Of a stretch of 64,000 bases of DNA, positions 44,603 to 53,018 are shown piece by piece. How positions within the stretch are numbered: the first letter of the stretch is position 1; each line of letters begins with the position of its first letter. A program made the position numbers and the translations under genes. The notes under the pieces were generated by a model. That model was given only the letters and a program-made list of their open reading frames with translations, was not told where the DNA came from and did not search any database. Origin of the DNA: Myroides sp. 1354 (GTDB taxonomy: Bacteria; Bacteroidota; Bacteroidia; Flavobacteriales; Flavobacteriaceae); contig NZ_JACAGN010000003.1 of assembly GCF_030324495.1 (NCBI RefSeq), positions 124,001 to 188,000 on the forward strand, written 5' to 3'.

Positions 44603-44618
44603 AATAAATAATTTTCCC

Positions 44619-44626
44619 TAATTTTG
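44619..44626 (+). promoter_or_regulatory. predicted -7 element of the YyaL-type gene, abutting the satellite
   Basis: TAATTTTG matches the -7 consensus and lies 18 bases before the ATG at 44645. The -33 position falls in the last satellite unit. No TTTG is present there. Confidence 0.45.
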
Positions 44627-44644
44627 TAATCTAAACTCACTTCC

Positions 44645-46642
44645 ATGAATGAACTACAACACGCATCAAATCCTTATTTAAAGCAACATGCTACGAATCC
44701 TATTCACTGGAAAGCTTGGCATGCTTCTGTTTTTGAGCAAGCCCAAGAACAAAATAAATTAGTTATTGTCAGCATCGGTTATTCCACTTGCCATTGGTGT
44801 CATGTTATGGAAGAAGAGAGCTTTACCAATACCGCGGTGGCTGAAGTTATGAACCGCAATTTCCTTTCAATTAAGGTAGATCGAGAAGAACATCCTGCCG
44901 TGGATGCCTACTATATGAAAGCGGTTCAATTGATGACTAAACAAGGAGGATGGCCGTTAAATGTAGTGTGTTTACCTGATGGGAGACCGATTTGGGGCGG
45001 CACGTATTTCCCTAAACAAACGTGGTTAGATGCTTTAACTCAATTAGCACAATTACATCAAAATAAACCCGAAACAGTACTTGAATTTGCAACAAAATTA
45101 CAAGAAGGTGTATATATCATGGGACTTGCCCCATCAGCAAATGAAGAACGTCGATTTAATTTAGATGTTCTTTTAGAAAAATGGAAACAAAGTTTTGATT
45201 TAGAGTATGGAGGGTATCAACGCGCTCCTAAGTTTATGATGCCTACCAACCTCTTCTATCTTCAAAAATTAGGAGACCTCAATCGAGATAAAGACTTGCT
45301 TCACTATATTGATTTAACCTTAACTCAAATGGCTTGGGGCGGTATTTTCGATGTGGTGGAAGGCGGTTTTTCTCGTTATTCTGTTGATTTCAAATGGCAT
45401 ATTCCGCATTTTGAAAAAATGTTATACGACAATGCACAGCTATTAAGCGTATACAGTGACGCATATAAGCGCACAGCAAATCCGTTGTATTTAGAAATAA
45501 TTGACAAAACAGCAACCTTTATCCAACGCAATTGGCAATCTGATTGGGGAGGTGTTTATTCTGCTTTGGATGCAGATAGCTTGGATGCTCACGGCACGTC
45601 AAAAGAGGGGGCTTACTACGTTTGGACAGAAGCGGAATTACGTCGAATTTTAGGGGATGATTTTAACTTATTTGCCCAAGTTTTTAATAGCAATGATTAT
45701 GGATATTGGGAAGAGGGCAACTTTGTACTTATTCAAAATCAAACCCTAGAATCAATAGCTTCTGCCAATCAACTGGATGTATTTGATTTACAAAAACGCA
45801 AAAAAAATTGGGAGCGATTGCTTTTACAAGAGCGCAATCAACGACCTAAACCCTTACTGGACGATAAAATTATTTGCGGTTGGAATGCCCTATTAATCAC
45901 AGGGCTTCTCGATGCCTATAGTGCAACTACTCAAGTACATTATTTACAACAAGCAGAACGCATTTACCACTATATTCAAACCCATTTATTTGATGAAGAA
46001 CGAGGATTATACCACTCTTCTCATCAACAACAAACACAGACCTTAGGGTATTTGGACGATTATAGCTTCTATATTCAAGCGTTGATTCACTTGTTTGAAC
46101 ACACAGCAAACCAAGATTATCTATGGCAAGCCAAACGTCTTATGGATTTAACTTTGGATTTATTTTTAGATGAAAAGAGTAAGTTCTTCTATTTTAGTCA
46201 GGAGAATCAAGCAGACAATATTTTGAGAAGTATTGAAACCGAAGACAATGTAATTCCTTCTGCCAATGCTGTTATATGCAAAAGCTTACTCCAACTTGGC
46301 GTTGCATTCGAACACCCCTATTACACTCAACTTGCCCATCAAATGATTGAAGTTATGCAATCAAACTTAGATTATCCTTCGGCTTATTCTCATTGGCTTT
46401 TAGCTATGTTGTATACTGAATCTCCAGCAGAATTAGCGATTGTCGGGACCCATGCCTTGGAAGCAAGCCTTAAAGTTCAAGCCAATTTAATCAGTAAAAC
46501 TTTTGTTTTCCCAATTAATCAAGCGAGTTTGATTCCCTATTTTGAAAAATATACAGTTGATGAGACAACCCAGTATTACCTTTGTGAAAACAAACATTGT
46601 TTAACCCCTACAACTGAATTAAGCAGTTTCATCAAGCTCTAA
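44645..46642 (+). CDS. thioredoxin domain-containing protein, YyaL/DUF255 family
   Basis: This is a 665-aa cytoplasmic protein. The N-terminal thioredoxin-like DUF255 domain (about 1-165) opens with NPYLKQHATNPIHWKAW and has the redox CxxC at Cys49-Cys52 (YSTCHWCHVMEEESF). A long alpha/alpha-barrel region resembles N-acylglucosamine 2-epimerases and glycosidases (about 180-600; KWHIPHFEKMLYDNAQLL, ALDADSLDAHGTSKEGAYYVWT). The family spans bacteria to the mammalian SPATA20 protein and has no proven reaction. It lies 3 bases upstream of mscS, in operon. Its promoter borders a length-variable satellite, so expression might vary between clones. Confidence 0.93.
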   Translation: MNELQHASNPYLKQHATNPIHWKAWHASVFEQAQEQNKLVIVSIGYSTCHWCHVMEEESFTNTAVAEVMNRNFLSIKVDREEHPAVDAYYMKAVQLMTKQGGWPLNVVCLPDGRPIWGGTYFPKQTWLDALTQLAQLHQNKPETVLEFATKLQEGVYIMGLAPSANEERRFNLDVLLEKWKQSFDLEYGGYQRAPKFMMPTNLFYLQKLGDLNRDKDLLHYIDLTLTQMAWGGIFDVVEGGFSRYSVDFKWHIPHFEKMLYDNAQLLSVYSDAYKRTANPLYLEIIDKTATFIQRNWQSDWGGVYSALDADSLDAHGTSKEGAYYVWTEAELRRILGDDFNLFAQVFNSNDYGYWEEGNFVLIQNQTLESIASANQLDVFDLQKRKKNWERLLLQERNQRPKPLLDDKIICGWNALLITGLLDAYSATTQVHYLQQAERIYHYIQTHLFDEERGLYHSSHQQQTQTLGYLDDYSFYIQALIHLFEHTANQDYLWQAKRLMDLTLDLFLDEKSKFFYFSQENQADNILRSIETEDNVIPSANAVICKSLLQLGVAFEHPYYTQLAHQMIEVMQSNLDYPSAYSHWLLAMLYTESPAELAIVGTHALEASLKVQANLISKTFVFPINQASLIPYFEKYTVDETTQYYLCENKHCLTPTTELSSFIKL

Positions 46643-46645
46643 GCT

Positions 46646-47413
46646 ATGGAAAAATTAGATCATTTACTTACCTCTTATATCGAGAAACTAATCGATTACG
46701 TGCCGCATATTGTCGCAGCACTTTTCATCTTGGGAGTGGGATTATGGGTCATTAAAATGTCTCAGAATATTGCCAAGCGCATTATGACAAAACGCAATAT
46801 CGACCCAACTTTTTCGAGTTTTATACTCGACGTTTTACTCTGGGGATTCCGCATTTTGCTTTTCGTTGTGATTGCTTCTAAATTGGGGATTCAAACTAGT
46901 TCGTTTGTCGCCATCATCGGAGCGATGAGTTTGGCTATTGGACTTTCTTTACAAGGTTCTCTCAGCAATTTTGCTGGAGGGGTTTTAATTATTTTATTCA
47001 AGCCTTTTCGCATTGGCGATATTATTGAAGCCCAAGGAGAAACAGGCAAAGTATTGAGTATCCACATTTTCTCTACGCAAATCGTCAACTATCAAAACAG
47101 TGTCATTTACTTACCTAATGGTGTATTATCCAACAGTAAGATTAAAAATATATCGCAAAATAACCTAAGAAGATCTGAGGTACTTGTTCAAACGAACTTA
47201 ACAAAAAACACCAATCTGTTTATTGAAAGATTATTAGAAGAACTTCAGGCCAATGACAAAATACTCTCCCAGCCTAAGCCTCGCGTTTTAATTAAGGAAT
47301 TACTAGATACTAAAATTACTTATGTCGTTCAAGTTTGGGTAGACAACGACAACTTTACAGCAGTCAATTCTTATATTTTATTGAAAGCAAGAGAAATAAG
47401 TGATTCGTTATAA
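46646..47413 (+). CDS. mechanosensitive channel of small conductance (MscS) family protein
   Basis: This inner-membrane channel opens under tension to release solutes on osmotic downshock. Three membrane segments lie within residues 15-130. The pore helix is MSLAIGLSLQGSLSNFAGGVLIILFKPFRIGD, the MscS signature with small residues packed against Gly. The beta domain follows with GETGKVLSIHIFSTQIVNYQNSVIYLPNGVL, then an alpha/beta C-terminal part. At 255 aa it is close to E. coli MscS (286 aa). It starts 3 bases after the YyaL-type gene and converges on tsaB with only 4 bases between stops. Confidence 0.95.
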   Translation: MEKLDHLLTSYIEKLIDYVPHIVAALFILGVGLWVIKMSQNIAKRIMTKRNIDPTFSSFILDVLLWGFRILLFVVIASKLGIQTSSFVAIIGAMSLAIGLSLQGSLSNFAGGVLIILFKPFRIGDIIEAQGETGKVLSIHIFSTQIVNYQNSVIYLPNGVLSNSKIKNISQNNLRRSEVLVQTNLTKNTNLFIERLLEELQANDKILSQPKPRVLIKELLDTKITYVVQVWVDNDNFTAVNSYILLKAREISDSL

Positions 47414-47423
47414 TCACTTATTT
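47394..47423. terminator. bidirectional terminator overlapping the stop codons of mscS and tsaB
   Basis: A 12-bp perfect stem (47394-47405 with 47412-47423) with a 6-base loop spans both convergent gene ends. It is followed by T-rich sequence on the plus strand. The coding sequences themselves encode the structure. Confidence 0.65.
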
Positions 47424-48095
47424 CTTTTGTTTTATAGGCATTACAAAGTCTTTCAAATAATAAGGCTCAAAGTAAGCTACATCAACAAAGTCTTTAACCA
47501 GGTATTTTTCATAGCTCAAGGCGCTCATTTCTTTAGCAGAAGGATAAACAATCCCTTCACAAAAATTAAAATTAGGGGCAGTTAACACCGTTGCACATTT
47601 CATGGCTCCATCTCCAATGAAGTAAACAGGGATATCCCCTTTTAATTCATCAAAAGAAGCCTCGTCAATCACTTTTGCTTCTATTGGCTTAACCAACACT
47701 CCATCATGAGAGAAAGTAGCGCAAAAGACCTCCATTCGCCTTGCATCGATCATAGGAATAATCCAACCACTACTCACTTGTAATTGTTTCGCTAAGACCT
47801 GCAATGTATCCAATGCAATCATCGGAATATTCAATCCATAACACAAACCTTTCACTGATGACACACCGATGCGCAAACCAGTATAGGATCCTGGTCCTTG
47901 ACTAACAGCTATAGCAGTAAGGTTGCGCATAGTTAAACCATTTTCAACTAACAGTTCCTCAATAAAAACATGTAGCTTTTCTGCATGAGAAAAATTTTCC
48001 TCTGCAATTTCTTTCACTCCTACAAGTGCTCCATCTACAGACAAAGAGACCGAACAATTCTTAGTTGCCGTCTCTATATTCAATAGTACAATCAT
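47418..48095 (-). CDS. tsaB: tRNA threonylcarbamoyladenosine biosynthesis protein TsaB
   Basis: TsaB is the partner of TsaD and TsaE in making N6-threonylcarbamoyladenosine at position 37 of ANN-decoding tRNAs. The actin-like ASKHA fold is shown by NIETATKNCSVSLSVDG at the N-terminus, then AVSQGPGSYTGLRIGVSSVKGLCYGL, the TsaB hallmark. The C-terminus has PYYLKDFV. At 225 aa it is typical. Its ATG overlaps the last base of the upstream membrane-fusion gene, so it is translated from the efflux transcript. Confidence 0.95.
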   Translation of the reverse strand: MIVLLNIETATKNCSVSLSVDGALVGVKEIAEENFSHAEKLHVFIEELLVENGLTMRNLTAIAVSQGPGSYTGLRIGVSSVKGLCYGLNIPMIALDTLQVLAKQLQVSSGWIIPMIDARRMEVFCATFSHDGVLVKPIEAKVIDEASFDELKGDIPVYFIGDGAMKCATVLTAPNFNFCEGIVYPSAKEMSALSYEKYLVKDFVDVAYFEPYYLKDFVMPIKQKK

Positions 48096-49345
48096 TATTT
48101 CGTTTCTTCTTTCTTAATCTTATCGTTGTGTTTCAAGGTTTTACTCACCGTTGAATAAGGCCCCGTAATGATTACATCTCCTTTTTTCAACCCTTGAACA
48201 ATTTCAATATTTTTATCGTCCTGAATACCTGTTTTCACAAAACGCAATTGAGCGACCCCTTGGGCATCAACAAATACAGCTTCTTTCAGTTTTTCTGTTA
48301 CTTGGACGGTTTTATTTTCACTTGGAGTGGTTAGCGTATCACTAGGCGTTCGCATAACAATTGCGCTAATTGGCACAGCCACCACTTTGTTTTTCACATG
48401 GGTAATAATATCTACAGCTGCAGTCATACCAGGGCGGAAAGGAGAGTAATCTTCTAACTTCCCATCCAATAAATCCTCATAAGATTCACGCAAAATTTTA
48501 ATCTTCACCTTGAACGTCGTTACTTGATCAGCAGACAAGGTTTGATTGGATGCGGAGTTTGAAATACTCGTTACAATTCCCTTAAATTCCTTTTTCAAAA
48601 AGGCGTCTACATTGATTTTCGTTTCATCTCCCACTTTCACTTTGACAATATCGTTTTCATTGATATTCACTTCCACTTCCATACTGTTCAAGTTTGCTAC
48701 GCGCAACAATTCCGTACCAGCCATCTGTTGGGTTCCCAATACACGTTCCCCAAGTTCAACATCCACGCGAGAAATCGTCCCTGCACTTGGTGCGTAAATT
48801 GTCGTTTTCAACAAGTTTACTTTTGCTTCTTCCACCGCCGCTTTTGAACTTTCAACATTGTAAAAAGCTGAATTTTTATTGGCTTTCGCTACTTCATAAG
48901 AACGCACTACTTGATCCCATTCTGAACCAGAAATCACTCCTTTTTCGAATAGCGTTTTATTTCTTGCATAGGACGCCTTCGTTTCTTTTAGTTGCGCTTC
49001 TGCTTGCTCCAAACCAGCTTTACTGGTAGACAACATCGCCACCATCCGATCTAAATTGGATTCATATAAATTAGGATTAATAACCACCAATAAATCGCCT
49101 TTATTGACTACCTGCCCTTCTTTGATTGGCAAATTTATGATTTCTCCCGATACTTCGGGTGTTATTTTAATCTCAATTTCAGGTTGAATTTTTCCTGTCC
49201 CTGAAACAGTTTCTACCAAATTAATTTCATCTACTGTTGCTAATTCTACTACAGTAGCATCATCCTTCGTTGTAAAAAATTGCATCACAACAAAGACTCC
49301 TACAATAAGAGCTAAAACGATAAATATATATTTCTTTTTCATCAC
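48095..49345 (-). CDS. efflux membrane-fusion (HlyD/MacA-type) periplasmic adaptor
   Basis: This is a periplasmic adaptor linking an inner-membrane pump to TolC. A single N-terminal membrane anchor (about 5-22) is followed by a lipoyl-like half-motif (GEIINLPIKEGQVVNKGDLLVVI), a coiled-coil hairpin (about 95-180), the second lipoyl half (IYAPSAGTISRVDVELGERV) and beta-barrel domains. The FRPGMTAAVDI segment near 300 is common in MacA-like adaptors. At 416 aa it is a normal length. It lies 1 base after the TolC gene, but no permease follows; tsaB does. The pump partner must be encoded elsewhere. Confidence 0.92.
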   Translation of the reverse strand: MMKKKYIFIVLALIVGVFVVMQFFTTKDDATVVELATVDEINLVETVSGTGKIQPEIEIKITPEVSGEIINLPIKEGQVVNKGDLLVVINPNLYESNLDRMVAMLSTSKAGLEQAEAQLKETKASYARNKTLFEKGVISGSEWDQVVRSYEVAKANKNSAFYNVESSKAAVEEAKVNLLKTTIYAPSAGTISRVDVELGERVLGTQQMAGTELLRVANLNSMEVEVNINENDIVKVKVGDETKINVDAFLKKEFKGIVTSISNSASNQTLSADQVTTFKVKIKILRESYEDLLDGKLEDYSPFRPGMTAAVDIITHVKNKVVAVPISAIVMRTPSDTLTTPSENKTVQVTEKLKEAVFVDAQGVAQLRFVKTGIQDDKNIEIVQGLKKGDVIITGPYSTVSKTLKHNDKIKKEETK

Positions 49346-50779
49346 TTAATTTCTTTTAAACAACGGTAATCCAAAGTAGTATTCTAGTATTTTATTCTTA
49401 AAGATGTAGTCGTATTTGGCTTTGAGTAAATTCGATTGAGCTGTTACGTATAGGTTTTGGTTTTGATTGAGTTCAAAAATATTAATCAAACCTACTGCAT
49501 AACGTTCTCTTGCATACTCCAACGAATTTTCTCGCGATTCCAACGTCACCACACTAGCCTCATAGGTTTGAAAACTACTCTTAGTATCCGTATATGCTTT
49601 GTAAACCAATTGTTCTAATTTCAATTCTTCAGCTTCTTTTTCATATTGCATCTGCTCCAAAGCCAGTTGATTCAACTTCACTGTTTTTCGCGTTTTTAAT
49701 CCATTGAAGATGGGCACGGTCAAACTCAATCCAAAGACTGAACTTTTGTTGTTGTCAATCTGCCTAAAAAAGGATTCTGGGCCACCGTAGACATTCATCA
49801 TGCCCTGACGCATTACCCGTTGTCCTGAACCTTCCACAAATCCGACTTGATCCATACTGCCAGACAGCGTAGTGCCCACAATTCGATCTTGATAATGGAC
49901 ATTCGATCCAAAGTTATAGAATCCCGTTAATTTGGGATAATAGGCTCCTTTGCTAATTTGCACCTCTTTTTCTGCTAATTGCACATTGAGTTCAGCCGTT
50001 TTAATATTCGTCAAGGATTCGAAAGCGCGACTGGTTATTTCTTCGGGTGTATACAGCATGAGTTCAGATACTGCCACTTGATAATCCGAATCGAGTACGT
50101 CAAAGTTTTCATAATCGCGAATTTGAAGCAATTGAGCCAAACTCAATTTTGCGATAATCAATTCATTTTGCGAACTGATTAAACGTTGACTAGAAGAAGC
50201 TACGGTAGCTTTTACATCGAGTAGATCTCCAGCAGGAACAGCACCTGCGTTTACTAAAACCTGTACTCTACTTACTTCCGCCTGATCGTAGTCCAACTGA
50301 ACTTGATTGGTATGCACTAATTCTTTGTTGAAAATAATCTGCAAATAAGAATTAATAACAGACAGGGCTATATCTTCTTTTATCTTTTGTACTTGATATA
50401 CAGCAGATACATGCTCCAAACGAGCTTTTGCCAATCGTTTTTGTTTCTGTAAACCGTCAAAAATATCAACTCCCACACTCAACCCTATTGTAGATTCTTG
50501 CAACGTACGCTGTCCTATAATCCCTGTTTGCGGATCGGGCTGATCCACTAAAGTCCAAGAATGGTTAGCTGTTCCACTGAACACGGGTAGGAAATCATAT
50601 CGAGCAACATCAACGGTAACCGCTTTACTTTGTTCGCCAATCTCCATTTGCTTTACACTGATATTGTGTTCGATGGCATGATTGATACATTCGTCTAACG
50701 TCCAACGCTTTTCTTGAGCCAAAACAGACATTGCAAGAAAAGAAAACCAGGCTGAAAGGTAAATTTTAGTCAAATTCAT
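49346..50779 (-). CDS. TolC-family outer-membrane efflux protein
   Basis: This trimeric outer-membrane channel of tripartite efflux pumps has a signal peptide (MNLTKIYLSAWFSFLAMSVLAQ) followed by the family opening RWTLDECINHAIEHNISVKQMEI. Two OEP repeats are visible, each with long helices and a beta segment. The second opens at SLTVPIFNGLKTRKTVKLN, and the C-terminus reads YDYIFKNKILEYYFGLPL. At 477 aa it is typical. The adaptor gene starts directly after its stop codon. This gene heads the operon TolC-adaptor-tsaB. Confidence 0.94.
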   Translation of the reverse strand: MNLTKIYLSAWFSFLAMSVLAQEKRWTLDECINHAIEHNISVKQMEIGEQSKAVTVDVARYDFLPVFSGTANHSWTLVDQPDPQTGIIGQRTLQESTIGLSVGVDIFDGLQKQKRLAKARLEHVSAVYQVQKIKEDIALSVINSYLQIIFNKELVHTNQVQLDYDQAEVSRVQVLVNAGAVPAGDLLDVKATVASSSQRLISSQNELIIAKLSLAQLLQIRDYENFDVLDSDYQVAVSELMLYTPEEITSRAFESLTNIKTAELNVQLAEKEVQISKGAYYPKLTGFYNFGSNVHYQDRIVGTTLSGSMDQVGFVEGSGQRVMRQGMMNVYGGPESFFRQIDNNKSSVFGLSLTVPIFNGLKTRKTVKLNQLALEQMQYEKEAEELKLEQLVYKAYTDTKSSFQTYEASVVTLESRENSLEYARERYAVGLINIFELNQNQNLYVTAQSNLLKAKYDYIFKNKILEYYFGLPLFKRN

Positions 50780-50841
50780 TGAAAACTAATTATCTAAACT
50801 ATAAGACGTGAAGTACTATTTATTGTTACATTAAAGGTAAT

Positions 50842-50867
50842 AAAAAAACCGCCTATATAGGCGGTTT
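50842..50867 (-). terminator. terminator of the cytochrome oxidase accessory genes
   Basis: A 10-bp palindromic stem (50846-50855 with 50858-50867) is followed leftward by a T run (A residues 50842-50848). It lies 17 bases past the stop of the 73-aa gene. Confidence 0.85.
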
Positions 50868-50883
50868 GTTATTTTAAGCATAC

Positions 50884-51105
50884 TTAACTCTTCTTCTTTT
50901 TGTACACTTTATAGCTAAAGTACAAAGCAAATCCAACGAGTAAATAAGGGAATATCATCAAGTAAACAATACCGTCATTTACAGCCTCTGCCTTTACTCC
51001 TCCGTCTTCTGTTTCCAATACGGCTCTACACATAGCACATTGAGCAAAAGCTGTTTGTGCCGAAGCCATAAGAAAAAATGCAACTAAAAAACCAATCTTT
51101 TTCAT
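50884..51105 (-). CDS. 73-aa exported membrane protein of the cytochrome oxidase cluster
   Basis: This small protein has a signal peptide (MKKIGFLVAFFLMASAQTAFAQ), then CAMCRAVLETEDG with a CxxC right after the cleavage site, and one transmembrane helix (about 47-66) with a Lys-rich cytoplasmic end. The open frame runs on to 51408, but that extra part is the DUF420 gene read in the wrong frame. The ATG at 51105, 6 bases after the DUF420 stop, is the real start. The exposed CxxC could take part in copper or disulfide handling during oxidase assembly; this is inference. Similar short genes are common in this position in flavobacteria. Confidence 0.82.
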   Translation of the reverse strand: MKKIGFLVAFFLMASAQTAFAQCAMCRAVLETEDGGVKAEAVNDGIVYLMIFPYLLVGFALYFSYKVYKKKKS

Positions 51106-51110
51106 ACTTT

Positions 51111-51656
51111 CTAATTTACGTAATAAGGAGAAATCATTAGATACACAATCACACCTGTTACTGCTACATACAACCACATAGGATACGTAATTCTCGCTAG
51201 TTTTTTGTGGCGTTGATATGAACCAGAAATTCCACGTACAAAGGTAATTAGTACAAAAGGAATGATAATGATGGACAATAAAATATGCGAAATCAGAATA
51301 AAGAAATACGCATAACGCATCCATCCTTCTCCACCGTATTTCGTTTCGATAGAAGTCATGTGATAAGCCACGTACATCGCAAGAAAAGCTACAGAACAAG
51401 CGATACACAATTTGATTAAACGCTCGTGTAAGGCCTTATTTCCTTTTTTGATAGCTGCTACTGCCCAAACTAATAAAACAGCTGTAAGTCCATTAATTGT
51501 GGCATAAATAGGGGGTAAAAAACTCAAAGGCTCTACATCATACCCTAGTTTTTGCAAATTCACTCCAAACAAAATAGCAACCACCACTGGAATTGTAATC
51601 GATAATATCCAAATCCACTTGGTGTATTTCTGTTCTAATTCTTTATAATTTTCCAT
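51111..51656 (-). CDS. DUF420 membrane protein (cytochrome oxidase-associated)
   Basis: This 181-aa integral membrane protein has five predicted helices. It belongs to DUF420 (related to CtaM), a family encoded with haem-copper oxidases and implicated in their assembly. Typical segments are LPPIYATINGLTAVLLVWAVAAIKKGNKALHERLI and ILISHILLSIIIIPFVLITFVRGISG, with His residues at membrane positions. It is 3 bases downstream of the SCO gene and 5 bases upstream of the small CxxC gene, and clearly co-transcribed with both. Confidence 0.9.
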   Translation of the reverse strand: MENYKELEQKYTKWIWILSITIPVVVAILFGVNLQKLGYDVEPLSFLPPIYATINGLTAVLLVWAVAAIKKGNKALHERLIKLCIACSVAFLAMYVAYHMTSIETKYGGEGWMRYAYFFILISHILLSIIIIPFVLITFVRGISGSYQRHKKLARITYPMWLYVAVTGVIVYLMISPYYVN

Positions 51657-51659
51657 GTT

Positions 51660-52283
51660 CTATTCTTCTAACAAAAGTTTGATATCTTCTTTAATCCATT
51701 TCACTCCATCATCTGATGTTCCATCATAATACAAGATTGGATTTCCATGTTCATCCGTTCTACAGCGAATATTTCCTTCTTTATCGATAAGCGCAAATAA
51801 TCCTGAGTGTTCAAATCCTCCAGGAGCATCAGGATTAACACCGGTATACAAATTGAATTTACCAGCTAAATCGTAGATATATTTCGCATCACCTGTAAGC
51901 ATATGCCAGTAGGGAATTTTAACTCCTAATTCGGCTGCATGCGCGTTTAATGCTTCTACTGTATCATTTTTTGGATCAATCGTGATGGAAGCAATTCCAA
52001 AATCCATATGTGGACGGAATGCATCTTGCAACTTCAACATATTCTGATTCATGATTGGACAGATTGTTGGACAATTAGCAAAGAAAAACTCAACAACGTA
52101 GACCTTTCCTTTGTAACTCGCGTTATTGATTGTTTTATTATTCTGATCGACTAATTCAAATTGAGGGGCTTGTCCAATCACAAGCAAGTCTGATTTTTCG
52201 AATTTCTTGATGATTTTAGGAACGGCCCAAATACCGAAAACTAAAACGACTAACGAAATCCAGATATACGATTTATCTTTCAT
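51660..52283 (-). CDS. SCO1/SenC-family copper chaperone
   Basis: This membrane-anchored thioredoxin-fold protein inserts copper into the CuA site of cytochrome c oxidase. It has an N-terminal anchor (about 6-24), then the copper ligands Cys71 and Cys75 (FANCPTICPIM) and His159 (GGFEHSGLFAL), all intact. At 207 aa it is typical. It is encoded 2 bases after the thioredoxin-like unknown gene and 3 bases before DUF420, within the oxidase cluster. Confidence 0.95.
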   Translation of the reverse strand: MKDKSYIWISLVVLVFGIWAVPKIIKKFEKSDLLVIGQAPQFELVDQNNKTINNASYKGKVYVVEFFFANCPTICPIMNQNMLKLQDAFRPHMDFGIASITIDPKNDTVEALNAHAAELGVKIPYWHMLTGDAKYIYDLAGKFNLYTGVNPDAPGGFEHSGLFALIDKEGNIRCRTDEHGNPILYYDGTSDDGVKWIKEDIKLLLEE

Positions 52284-52285
52284 AA

Positions 52286-52942
52286 CTACTCTGTCTTTTT
52301 AATGCGTTCATACTTTTTCAATGCCAAGCGATACTCTGCCAAAACCACTTTCATATCATCCATCATATCGTTGTGCAATTCAGCGGCTGAAATTGTTGAA
52401 TATCCTTCTTTATACTCAAGCTCACCTGCTTTGTTTTTGCCTTTTCTACCTCTTACGTTTCTATCTTTATCAATGATATAAACGTTGATACTTGCTAAAT
52501 CGTCGTCTAATTTTCCGGCTAATCCCAAGCTCTTATAGAACATTTGAATTTCTCCGGGTTCTAAAAATAGATAATTCCAATTTGACATATCCGAGATAGG
52601 ACTTAAATCCTCTACTACTTTCTTAGCCTCTTCCTCAGATCCTTTTGGTAGAACCATAACCAATTGAAAGTCGTCAAAGTCTTTATAGCGGTTGTAGATT
52701 TTCTGATTGAGATTAAACGCATCTCCACGGTCTTTATACAAATGAGCCCCAGGAAAGCCCAACACCGTAATACGTCCTTCTAACACAGGCTGTTTACCTA
52801 AAGAAGTTTCACCTATTGGCAATTCATTTACGTTTTCACTAATGATGGGTAATCGTTGAAATTGATTCACTCCTGTTGCGAAAAACAAATACGCACAAAT
52901 CGGCATGATAAAGAGCAAAACGAGTATGATATATTTTTTCAC
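52286..52942 (-). CDS. membrane-anchored thioredoxin-like protein of unknown function in the oxidase cluster
   Basis: The predicted protein is about 218 aa. An N-terminal anchor (VKKYIILVLLFIMPICAYLFFA) is followed by a soluble domain. Its order (ITVLGFPG.., FQLVMVLPKGSEEEAKKVVEDL, INVYIIDKDRNVRGRKGKNKAG) looks like a SCO or thioredoxin fold but lacks the CxxxC pair. It is therefore a degenerate SCO-like protein without obvious copper ligands. The GTG start at 52942 is preferred over a TTG at 52969. It is followed 2 bases later by SCO. The function is unknown; a role in oxidase assembly is inferred from position. Confidence 0.75.
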   Translation of the reverse strand: MKKYIILVLLFIMPICAYLFFATGVNQFQRLPIISENVNELPIGETSLGKQPVLEGRITVLGFPGAHLYKDRGDAFNLNQKIYNRYKDFDDFQLVMVLPKGSEEEAKKVVEDLSPISDMSNWNYLFLEPGEIQMFYKSLGLAGKLDDDLASINVYIIDKDRNVRGRKGKNKAGELEYKEGYSTISAAELHNDMMDDMKVVLAEYRLALKKYERIKKTE

Positions 52943-52973
52943 TTTACAATAAATTAAATAGCTAGACAAAAAT

Positions 52974-53002
52974 AAAAAAAGGCGGTTAATAAACCGCCTT
53001 TT
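52974..53002 (-). terminator. terminator after cytochrome oxidase subunit IV
   Basis: An 11-bp stem (52977-52987 with 52992-53002) with a 4-base loop has T residues leftward. It divides structural subunit genes from the assembly genes; some read-through or a separate promoter must serve the latter. Confidence 0.82.
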
Positions 53003-53018
53003 AAATTATAATAACTTA

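Noticed and set aside
44464-44646. 60-codon leftward ORF with repeated ERGERRE
   Set aside because: It is simply the heptamer satellite read as protein; a 7-base unit shifts frame each copy, and there is no signal of coding selection.
51106-51408. N-terminal extension of the 73-aa protein frame to 174 codons
   Set aside because: The extra residues are the DUF420 gene in another frame; the ATG at 51105 with its signal peptide is the proper start.
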